Below, one piece after another: positions 57,457 to 64,000 of a stretch of 64,000 nucleotides of DNA (positions are counted from its first letter, which is position 1; each line of letters begins with the position of its first letter). The notes below the pieces were generated by a model. It did no database searches. It was not told the origin of the DNA and saw only the letters and a list, made by a program, of their open reading frames with translations. This DNA is from Clavibacter sp. B3I6. GTDB taxonomy: Bacteria > Actinomycetota > Actinomycetes > Actinomycetales > Microbacteriaceae. Position numbers and translations under genes: made by a program. Where the stretch lies: contig NZ_JAUSYL010000001.1 in the NCBI RefSeq assembly GCF_030816895.1, positions 1,860,001 through 1,924,000 on the forward strand, in the 5' to 3' direction.

Positions 57457-58743
57457 TCAGCGCGCGACGACGCGGAGCGCGGTCCCCGTGGCGCCCGGCA
57501 CGGCGGCGATCCGGGGCGAGAGCGCGGAGGACCCGGGGCGCCGCGGCTGCGCGAGCTCGCTGCGGACCACCAGCATGGCGCCGCCCACGGCCGCCGAGTC
57601 GCGCGGATCCTCCGCCAGCACGGCGCGCGTGGGGCGCACCCGGCGCGTGAACACCGAGCGGGCGAGCTCCACCTGCACGGCCTCGCGGTACACCTCGCCC
57701 GCGATCACGAAGCTCGGCCCCGCGAGCACCACGCGGTCGAGGTCGAACAGGTTCGCGAGCGTGACGGCGGCGCGCCCCAGCCACTCGGCGGCGGTGCGCA
57801 GGAGGGCCATGGCCTCGTCGTCGCCGTCCACGGCGGCGCGGGCGATGCGGTCGAACTCGGCCTGCGTGGCGTCGAGCCCGCCGGTCAGCGCGAGGTCCGC
57901 GCGGAGGCGCGGCACGGCGATCGCGCCGCGGACCACCGCGGTGGGGCCGGCGAGCCCGTCCACGCATCCGCGGTTGCCGCATCCGCAGGGCTCGCCGCGC
58001 GGGTCGAGCGAGACGTGGCCGATCTCGAGCCCGTTGCCGGACGCCCCGCGGTAGGCCTCCGCGTCGACGACCACGCCGCCGCCGATGCCCCCGGCCATGA
58101 AGATCACGCCGTGGGTCCGCCGCATGCCGCCCTGGTCCGAGCGGCTCTCGCCGATGGCCGCGGCGTCGGCGTCGTTCTCGAGGAGCACGGGCATCCCGAG
58201 GAGGGACCGGAGGGTGGCGACCACGGGGAACCCGCGCCACTCGGGGCTCGGGTCGATCGTCTCGATCACGCCCCGCGCGCGGTCCTGCGGTCCGTGCGTC
58301 GCGAGCCCCAGGCCCAGCACGCGGGCGCGCGGGATCCCGGCCTCCTCGAGCAGCTCGTCCACGCGCTCCGCGATGCCCGCGAGGACCTCGGCCGGCGGAC
58401 GCGTCGACGCGCCGGGGAGGTCGGATCGTGCGATGACGTCGCCCGCGAGGTCCACGACCACCACCGTGCACGTGCACCGGTCGAGCTGCACGCCCACGGT
58501 GGCCCGCGCAGCCGCGTCGATGCGCAGCAGGCGCCGAGGCGTGCCGCCGCGCGACTCGCCGCGGCCGACCTCGACCACCAGGCCGTCCCCGATGAGGTCG
58601 CGCACGACGTTGGTGATGGTCGCGCCGGTGAGCCCGGACGCCGCCGTGAGCTCCACCCGGCTCACCGTGCCCGCCGAGCGGATGCAGTCGAGCACCGTCG
58701 TGCGGCTCGTCAGCCGGGACGCGGCGTCAGCGGGGTCGGCCAT
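57457..58743 (-). CDS. ROK-family transcriptional regulator
   Basis: 428 aa. Winged helix at about 20-65 (VSRVELTAASGLTGATITNVVRDLIGDGLV), then the ROK domain: GVQLDRCTCTVVVVDLAGDV, GLGLATHGPQDR, VLLENDADAAAIGESRSD, IFMAGGIGGGVVVDAE and the zinc cluster GEPCGCGNRGCVDG. ATG 58743 has GGAGG 5 nt upstream. Divergent from the family-5 binding protein; its own promoter overlaps the TTGACA/ACTTAA region at 58797, so autoregulation and control of the importer are likely. Confidence 0.94.
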   Translation of the reverse strand: MADPADAASRLTSRTTVLDCIRSAGTVSRVELTAASGLTGATITNVVRDLIGDGLVVEVGRGESRGGTPRRLLRIDAAARATVGVQLDRCTCTVVVVDLAGDVIARSDLPGASTRPPAEVLAGIAERVDELLEEAGIPRARVLGLGLATHGPQDRARGVIETIDPSPEWRGFPVVATLRSLLGMPVLLENDADAAAIGESRSDQGGMRRTHGVIFMAGGIGGGVVVDAEAYRGASGNGLEIGHVSLDPRGEPCGCGNRGCVDGLAGPTAVVRGAIAVPRLRADLALTGGLDATQAEFDRIARAAVDGDDEAMALLRTAAEWLGRAAVTLANLFDLDRVVLAGPSFVIAGEVYREAVQVELARSVFTRRVRPTRAVLAEDPRDSAAVGGAMLVVRSELAQPRRPGSSALSPRIAAVPGATGTALRVVAR

Positions 58744-58796
58744 GGGGTCCTCCGGGATCGTCACCCAGTCGTGATGCGGGGGTCCTCCCACAATAC

Positions 58797-58825
58797 TTGA
58801 CAGACTTAATTTACCGAGTGAGGAT
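58797..58825 (+). promoter_or_regulatory. Promoter TTGACA-N17-GAGGAT with ACTTAA element
   Basis: TTGACA (58797-58802) and GAGGAT (58820-58825) with a 17-bp spacer; the spacer begins GACTTAATTTACC. Same TTGACA/ACTTAA arrangement as before the beta-mannosidase gene, so probably a ROK operator. Confidence 0.7.
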
Positions 58826-58907
58826 TACCGGCACCGCCCCTCGGGGCCCCCAACGCACGTCCCCGGTCAATGCCGACTGTCCGCCGCGAGGCGGGAAAGG
58901 AACGACG

Positions 58908-60602
58908 ATGTCCCTCTTCACTCCCCTCGGATCCGCTCGCCGCAGGAGGAGGGTCGCCGCAGGCGTCGCCCTCGCCGCCGCGGCCGCGGTCGCCCTCTCC
59001 GGCTGCGGTGCGGGCTCCGGCTCGTCCGCCAAGGACACGCTCGTCGTCTACACCGGCCAGGCCGGCGACTACCAGCTGAACCTCAACCCCTACTCGCCGT
59101 CGTCCATCGGCGGCATCGGCTCGATCTACGAGTCGCTGTTCTTCATCACGAACGTCAACCAGGAGGAGCCGGTGCCGCTGCTCGGCACCGACTACGCCTG
59201 GAACGAGGACGGCACGCAGCTCGACGTCACCCTCCGGGAGGGCGTGAAGTGGTCCGACGGCGAGGACTTCACCGCGGACGACGTGGTCTTCACGCTGCAG
59301 ATGGTCCGCGACACCCCGTCGATCAACTCCACCGGCTTCGACGGCGAGGTCAGCGCTACCGACGACACCCACGTGAGCATCACGTGGGACCACCCCGCGT
59401 TCGTCAGCCTCCCCAACGTCCTCAGCCGCATGCCGATCGTGCCGGAGCACCTCTGGAAGGACGTCGACCCCGCCACCGACGTGATGAAGGAGCCCGTGGG
59501 CACCGGCGCGTTCACGCTCGGCGACTTTAAGGCGCAGGCCTTCACCCTCGCCGCGAACCCCGACTACTGGGACGGCGAGCCCGCCGTGAAGCGGATCCGC
59601 TACCTCTCCCTCTCCGGCAACACCGCCGGCGCCGACGCCCTCGCGGCCGGCACCATCGACTGGCAGACCGGCCCGGTGCCGGACATCGCCAACGTCGAGG
59701 AGAACTACCCCGGCTACAAGGCGATCACCATCGGCCAGAACCAGATGGCGCTCATCACCTGCTCGAACGCCGACCTCGGCTGCGCCGGGCCCCAGACCGA
59801 CCCGGCCGTGCGCCACGCCATCTACCAGGCGATGGACCGCGACCAGATGAATGCCCTCGCGTTCCAGGGCACGTCGAGCGAGGTCTCCCCCACCTTCGCC
59901 CTGCTGCCCGCGCAGGAGGACTCCATCTCCGCCGACGTCGAGGAGAAGGTCGCCCCGATGAAGCCCGACACCGCGGGCGCGCAGGCGACCCTCGAGGCCG
60001 CCGGCTGGGCCAAGGGCGCGGACGGCATCTACGCGAAGGACGGCGAGCGCCTCTCCCTCACGGTCGAGGTCGTCACCGGCTGGACCGACTACATCACCGC
60101 CATCGACACCATGGCGCAGCAGATGAAGGCGGCCGGCATCGAGCTCGACGCCGCGCAGTCGTCGTGGAACGAGTGGACGGACAAGCGCACGAAGGGCAAC
60201 TACGAGCTGGTCATCGACTCGCTCGGCCAGGGCCCGTCGAGCGACCCGTACTACCTGTACAACAACTTCCTCAGCTCGGCGAACACCACCGAGGTCGGCA
60301 CCCCGGCGTCCACGAACCTCTCCCGGTTCGCCGACCCCGAGGTCGACGCGGCGCTCGAGGTGCTCGCGTCCACGCCCACGGACGACACGGCCGCGCGCCA
60401 GGCGCAGTTCGACGTGATCCAGCGGAAGCTCGTCGACGTCATGCCGTACATCCCGATCATGACGGGCGGCACGACGAGCGAGTACAACGACGCCGGCTTC
60501 ACGGGCTGGCCGACCATGGACGACCTGTACGCGTTCCCCGCCATCTGGGCCTCGCCGGACAACTCGCAGGTCTACAAGTCGCTGAAGCCGGCCGGGGAGT
60601 AG
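58908..60602 (+). CDS. ABC transporter substrate-binding lipoprotein, family 5
   Basis: 564 aa. Lipoprotein signal with LSGC lipobox (Cys about 30), then the family-5 (DppA/OppA-like) fold: LNPYSPSSIGGIGSIYESLFF, LREGVKWSDGEDFTADDVVFTLQM, GTGAFTLGDF, NPDYWDGEPAVKRIRYL. ATG 58908 has AAAGGAACG upstream. Family-5 proteins bind peptides, but many bind manno-, cello- or xylo-oligosaccharides; the ROK regulator and the shared promoter element with beta-mannosidase favour a mannoside or related sugar here. Confidence 0.93.
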   Translation: MSLFTPLGSARRRRRVAAGVALAAAAAVALSGCGAGSGSSAKDTLVVYTGQAGDYQLNLNPYSPSSIGGIGSIYESLFFITNVNQEEPVPLLGTDYAWNEDGTQLDVTLREGVKWSDGEDFTADDVVFTLQMVRDTPSINSTGFDGEVSATDDTHVSITWDHPAFVSLPNVLSRMPIVPEHLWKDVDPATDVMKEPVGTGAFTLGDFKAQAFTLAANPDYWDGEPAVKRIRYLSLSGNTAGADALAAGTIDWQTGPVPDIANVEENYPGYKAITIGQNQMALITCSNADLGCAGPQTDPAVRHAIYQAMDRDQMNALAFQGTSSEVSPTFALLPAQEDSISADVEEKVAPMKPDTAGAQATLEAAGWAKGADGIYAKDGERLSLTVEVVTGWTDYITAIDTMAQQMKAAGIELDAAQSSWNEWTDKRTKGNYELVIDSLGQGPSSDPYYLYNNFLSSANTTEVGTPASTNLSRFADPEVDAALEVLASTPTDDTAARQAQFDVIQRKLVDVMPYIPIMTGGTTSEYNDAGFTGWPTMDDLYAFPAIWASPDNSQVYKSLKPAGE

Positions 60603-60604
60603 GC

Positions 60605-60661
60605 GTGTCCGAGGAGGAGCGCGCGGTGACCGCGGGCGCCGGGGAGGAGGACGGGCGATGA
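60605..60661 (+). CDS. Putative 18-aa coupling peptide
   Basis: GTG ORF starting 2 nt after the binding-protein stop and ending in the ATGA that starts the permease. Product is acidic and Gly/Ala-rich (VSEEERAVTAGAGEEDGR). It may only serve translational coupling across the 55-bp gap, or be chance. Confidence 0.25.
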   Translation: MSEEERAVTAGAGEEDGR

Positions 60662-61647
60662 GCTACTTCGTCCGCAAGGCGGGGTTCTACGCGGTGGCCC
60701 TCTGGGCGGCCCTGACCCTCAACTTCCTGATCCCCCGGCTCCTGCCGGGCAACCCGGTCGACATCCTGCTGGCCAAGCTGCAGCAGCGCGGGGGCAGCGT
60801 CACCCCCGAGACCCGCCGGGCCTACGAGCTCCTCCTCGGGGGCGACACCTCGCAGCCGCTGATCGCGCAGTACGGGAGCTACCTCGTCAACGTGTTCCGC
60901 GGCGACCTCGGGGTGTCCGTCAGCTACTTCCCCGCCCCCGTGTCGGAGGTCATCGGCGGCTCGCTGCCGTGGACCATCGTGCTGGTCGGGCTCTCGACCG
61001 TCGTCGCGGCGGTCATCGGGGTGGCGCTCGGCGCCTTCGTCGGCTGGAAGCCGGGCACCTGGCTCGACTCCCTCGTGCCGGCGACCACGATGCTCGCCGC
61101 GGTGCCGTACTTCTGGCTCGCGCTGATCCTCGTGTACGTCTTCGCGACCACCATGCGGCTCTTCCCCTCGCAGGGCGGCTACGACGTGGTGCTCGACCCG
61201 GGCTGGAACGCGGAGTTCATCTCCTCGGCCGTCCAGTACGGGATCCTGCCCGCGGCGACCATCGTCATCGCGTCGCTCGGCGGCTGGCTGCTCGGGATGC
61301 GCAACATGATGGTGTCGACGCTGAGCGAGGACTACATCCTCACCGCGCAGGCCAAGGGGCTCACGCAGGGCCGGATCCTCCGGGCCTACGCCGCGCGCAA
61401 CGCCGTGCTGCCGTCGGTCGCGGGCTTCGCCATCTCGCTCGGGTTCGTGGTCTCCGGCTCCATCGTCACGGAGCAGGTCTTCTCCTACCCGGGCATCGGA
61501 TCGAAGCTCCTCAACGCGGTCACGAACAACGACTACGCGCTCATGCAGGGGATCTTCCTGTTCATCACCCTCGCCGTGCTCGGCGCGAACCTCGTGGTCG
61601 ACCTCCTCTACGGGATCGTCGACCCGCGCACCCGGGCCCGGGCCTAG
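60658..61647 (+). CDS. ABC transporter permease, DppB/OppB type
   Basis: 329 aa, six helices. First helix with LTLNFLIPRLLPGNPVDIL, a large outer loop containing FRGDLGVSVSYF, and the coupling loop MVSTLSEDYILTAQAKGLTQGRIL, followed by VVSGSIVTEQVFSYPGIG, all typical of DppB-like subunits. ATG 60658 follows GGAGGAGG. Pairs with the DppC-type permease next in the operon. Confidence 0.94.
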   Translation: MSYFVRKAGFYAVALWAALTLNFLIPRLLPGNPVDILLAKLQQRGGSVTPETRRAYELLLGGDTSQPLIAQYGSYLVNVFRGDLGVSVSYFPAPVSEVIGGSLPWTIVLVGLSTVVAAVIGVALGAFVGWKPGTWLDSLVPATTMLAAVPYFWLALILVYVFATTMRLFPSQGGYDVVLDPGWNAEFISSAVQYGILPAATIVIASLGGWLLGMRNMMVSTLSEDYILTAQAKGLTQGRILRAYAARNAVLPSVAGFAISLGFVVSGSIVTEQVFSYPGIGSKLLNAVTNNDYALMQGIFLFITLAVLGANLVVDLLYGIVDPRTRARA

Positions 61648-61667
61648 GCGCCACGGAAGGAACGGAC

Positions 61668-62663
61668 ATGACCGAAATCCAGCCCTCCACCCAGCCGGAC
61701 GTCGCCCAGGCGACCGAGCGGCTCGCCGCGGAGGCCGCCGACCGGGGGAAGCCGCCGCGCTCCGCCTGGCGCCTGATGCTGCCGACGATGACCCCGTGGC
61801 TCGCCGCCGGGATCGCGCTCGTCGGCCTCATCTCCCTCTTCGGCCTCGTCGGGCCCGCGCTCCTGCAGGACCCGACCACCATCCGCGACTCGGGCCTCCA
61901 GCCGCCGAGCGCGGACCACCTCCTCGGCACCACCCAGACCGGGCAGGACGTGCTCGCGCAGCTCGCGTACGCCACGCGGGGATCGCTCCAGATCGGCCTG
62001 CTCGTGGGCGTGCTCGCGACGGTGCTCTCGGCGTTCTTCGGGATCTTCGGGACGTACGTCGGAGGGTTCGCCGACGAGGCGTTCTCGCTGCTGTCGAACG
62101 TGTTCCTCGTGATCCCCGGCCTGCCGCTCGTCATCGTGATCTCCGGCTTCGTGCCGCGCGAGTCCCGCGGCCTCTGGACCATCGCGGTGGTCCTCGCCGT
62201 CACCGGATGGGCGGCGTCCGCGCGCGTGCTCCGGGCGCAGACGCTGTCCATCCGCACCCGCGACTACGTGGCCGCCAGCCGCGTCGCCGGGGAGCGGGCG
62301 TGGCGGGTGATCGCCGTGGAGATCCTGCCGAACCTGCTGCCGGTGCTCGCGAGCCAGTTCGTGTTCGCGGTGATCGCGGCGATCCTCGGCGAGGCGGGCC
62401 TGTCCTTCCTCGGGCTCGGGGCGAGCAACTCCTCGACCCTCGGCACGATGCTCTTCTACGCGCAGAACGGGTTCGCCCTGTCGCTCGGCGCGTGGTGGTG
62501 GTTCGGGCCGCCCGGGCTCCTCATCGCCCTGTTCGGCATGGGCCTGTCCCTCATCAACTTCTCGATCGACGAGATCATCAACCCGAAGCTCAAGAACGTG
62601 CGCCTGCACCGCAAGCGCGCCCGCCTCGCGAGCCGGCTCGAGCGCAGGAAGGCCGCCTCATGA
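61668..62663 (+). CDS. ABC transporter permease, DppC/OppC type
   Basis: 331 aa. Cytoplasmic N-terminus of about 35 residues, first helix, outer segment with HLLGTTQTGQDVLAQLAYATRGSL (signature of DppC proteins), coupling loop TRDYVAASRVAGERAWRVIAVEILPNLLPV and GLSFLGLGASNSS. ATG 61668 has GGAAGGAACG upstream. Overlaps the ATPase gene by 4 bp (ATGA). Confidence 0.95.
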   Translation: MTEIQPSTQPDVAQATERLAAEAADRGKPPRSAWRLMLPTMTPWLAAGIALVGLISLFGLVGPALLQDPTTIRDSGLQPPSADHLLGTTQTGQDVLAQLAYATRGSLQIGLLVGVLATVLSAFFGIFGTYVGGFADEAFSLLSNVFLVIPGLPLVIVISGFVPRESRGLWTIAVVLAVTGWAASARVLRAQTLSIRTRDYVAASRVAGERAWRVIAVEILPNLLPVLASQFVFAVIAAILGEAGLSFLGLGASNSSTLGTMLFYAQNGFALSLGAWWWFGPPGLLIALFGMGLSLINFSIDEIINPKLKNVRLHRKRARLASRLERRKAAS

Positions 62664-63565
62664 CCGCCACCGTCCCCACCGTCCGACCGGGCGGCGCCGC
62701 GGGGGGCCAGCGGTCGAGCGTGCTCACCGTCGACGACCTCACCGTCGTGTACGAGACCGAGAACCCCGTCACGGCCGTGAAGCACGCGTCGTTCACGCTC
62801 GCGCCGGGCGAGATCCTCGGCCTCGCGGGTGAGTCCGGCTGCGGCAAGACCACGCTCGCGTACGCGATCAACCGGCTGCACCGGCCGCCGGCCCGCATCG
62901 CCTCGGGGTCGGTGACCTTCCACGACCGCGGCGGCCAGGACGTCGACCTGCTCGCGCTCGGCGACGAGGAGCTGCGGGCCTTCCGCTGGTCGAAGCTCTC
63001 GATGGTGTTCCAGGGCGCGATGAACGCGCTCAACCCCGTCACGACCGTCCGCGCGCAGCTCGACGACACGCTCCGGGCCCACCGCCCCGGCATGTCGAGG
63101 GCCGAGCGGCGCGCGCGCTGCGCCGAGGTCCTGGAGCGCGTGAGCGTGGATCCGGCCCGCCTCTCGTCGTTCCCGCACGAGCTCTCCGGCGGCATGCGGC
63201 AGCGCGTGATGATCGCGATGGCGATGCTGCTCGAGCCGCAGATCATGATCATGGACGAGCCGACCACCGCGCTCGACGTGGTCGTGCAGCGCGACATCCT
63301 CCGGGAGATCGTGCGGCTGCGCGACGAGCTCGACTTCGCGGTCGTCTTCATCACGCACGACCTGCCGCTGCTGCTGGAGATCAGCGACCGCATCGCGATC
63401 ATGCTGCGCGGCGAGATCGTGGAGCTGGCGAGCGCCGAGGACATCTACCGCGCGCCCCGGCACGAGTACACGAGGAAGCTGCTGCGCTCGTTCCCGAGCC
63501 TCAGCGGCGAGCGCGGCGCGTTCATCCGCAGCGGCGCCGACGAGGACATGGAGGAGACGCGATGA
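62660..63565 (+). CDS. ABC transporter ATP-binding protein, DppD/OppD type
   Basis: 301 aa. Walker A GESGCGKTT, Q-loop MVFQGAMNALNPV, signature LSGGMRQRVMIAMAMLLEPQ, Walker B IMIMDEPTTALD and H-loop FITHDLP. The MNALNPV version of the Q-loop occurs often in oligosaccharide-type family-5 systems. Unlike many DppD proteins I see no C-terminal Cys cluster for an iron-sulfur site. ATGA overlaps on both sides indicate tight coupling in the operon. Confidence 0.95.
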   Translation: MTATVPTVRPGGAAGGQRSSVLTVDDLTVVYETENPVTAVKHASFTLAPGEILGLAGESGCGKTTLAYAINRLHRPPARIASGSVTFHDRGGQDVDLLALGDEELRAFRWSKLSMVFQGAMNALNPVTTVRAQLDDTLRAHRPGMSRAERRARCAEVLERVSVDPARLSSFPHELSGGMRQRVMIAMAMLLEPQIMIMDEPTTALDVVVQRDILREIVRLRDELDFAVVFITHDLPLLLEISDRIAIMLRGEIVELASAEDIYRAPRHEYTRKLLRSFPSLSGERGAFIRSGADEDMEETR

Positions 63566-64000
63566 CGCGGGTGGCGGTCACCGACCTGACGAAGGACTTC
63601 ACGATCCGGAAGGGCCTCGGCCGGCAGGCGTTCCGCGCCGTCGACCGGGTCTCGTTCGACCTGCTGCCCGGGCGCACGGTCGCGCTCGTGGGCGAGTCGG
63701 GATCCGGCAAGTCGACGATCGCGCGCATGCTCGCGAAGCTGGAGAAGCCGACGTCCGGCCGCATCGAGGTGGAGCTCGACGACGGCACGCCCGTGGTCGG
63801 ATCCCTCTACCGGCGGCACGTGCAGATGGTGTTCCAGGACCCGTTCGCGTCGCTGAACCCCTTCCACGCGGTCGAGCACCACATCGCGCGACCGCTCCTC
63901 CTGCACCAGCGCACGCGCGGACGGGAGCAGACGCATCAGCGCGTGCTCGAGATGCTGGAGCGCGTGAACCTGACGCCGGCCGAGGACATGGCCGCGCGCC
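63562..64000 (+). CDS. ABC transporter ATP-binding protein, DppF/OppF type (3' truncated by window)
   Basis: First 146 codons of a second ATPase; it runs off the window. Walker A GESGSGKST (about 48-56) and Q-loop MVFQDPFASLNP are present; the signature and Walker B lie beyond. ATG 63562 overlaps the previous stop (ATGA). With the other four genes it completes a family-5 importer with two distinct ATPases. Confidence 0.95.
   Translation, partial: MTRVAVTDLTKDFTIRKGLGRQAFRAVDRVSFDLLPGRTVALVGESGSGKSTIARMLAKLEKPTSGRIEVELDDGTPVVGSLYRRHVQMVFQDPFASLNPFHAVEHHIARPLLLHQRTRGREQTHQRVLEMLERVNLTPAEDMAAR

Noticed and set aside
1..64000. CRISPR arrays, tRNA or rRNA genes, transposases, prophage or attachment sites
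   Set aside because: Looked for on both strands; the repeats found (9-bp, 6-bp, 18-bp tandem, 29-bp pair) do not form spacer arrays, and no transposase or integrase motif appears in any plausible gene.

Overview
The window is very GC-rich (roughly 72-73 %) and almost fully coding, with frequent ATGA/GTGA stop-start overlaps and GTG starts. The 101-aa protein at 36874 looks like the DUF7882 family, which I know mainly from Microbacteriaceae. Together with the carbohydrate ABC systems, ROK regulators and Asp23 stress genes this suggests a plant- or soil-associated member of that family, probably Clavibacter or a close relative. This is inference; no rRNA or tRNA is present to confirm it.

Layout. 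1-1423: 3' part of an ABC-2 exporter. 1563-3493: an ECF sigma factor between two paralogous extracytoplasmic proteins. 3613-11470: XRE, TetR and MerR regulators with alpha/beta hydrolases and short-chain dehydrogenases (SDRs). 11547-15760: DHA2 exporter, then a NarL-type two-component system with a 35-aa membrane peptide coupled behind it. 15791-19858: OPA-type permease, two SDRs and an SMP-30 lactonase (sugar or sugar-acid oxidation). 20490-22978: NatA/NatB-like exporter whose permease carries an extra C-terminal membrane domain. 23539-27726: envelope-stress island of four Asp23-like proteins, an aquaporin and an ECF sigma factor. 27750-37510: SQR-like flavoprotein, MarR/SDR pair, Nudix hydrolase, threonine aldolase, PEP carboxylase, MFS permease and two small Microbacteriaceae-type proteins. 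37819-41583: uronate-dehydrogenase-like gene and an iron-siderophore ABC importer behind a DtxR/IdeR box. 41706-64000: a carbohydrate-utilisation block with a LacI-controlled CUT1 importer and divergent GH127 arabinofuranosidase, a GH2 beta-mannosidase, two ROK regulators, a LacI-like protein without a DNA-binding domain, a second CUT1-type importer and a family-5 (Dpp/Opp-type) importer that runs off the window.

How it fits together. The right-hand third reads as an oligosaccharide-scavenging region: importers bring in arabinose- or mannose-containing fragments, GH127 and GH2 enzymes cleave them inside the cell, and LacI/ROK proteins control expression. The promoters next to the two ROK genes share a TTGACA followed by ACTTAA, suggesting one regulon. 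The left and middle parts hold stress sensing and small-molecule detoxification.

Two window-wide patterns stand out. At least 14 genes have a -10-like hexamer 6-7 nt upstream of the start codon, the signature of leaderless transcripts. The hexamer GGATCC occurs about 100 times by hand count, in all reading frames and between genes, against fewer than about ten GGTACC of identical composition. I saw no CRISPR array, tRNA, rRNA, insertion sequence or prophage.
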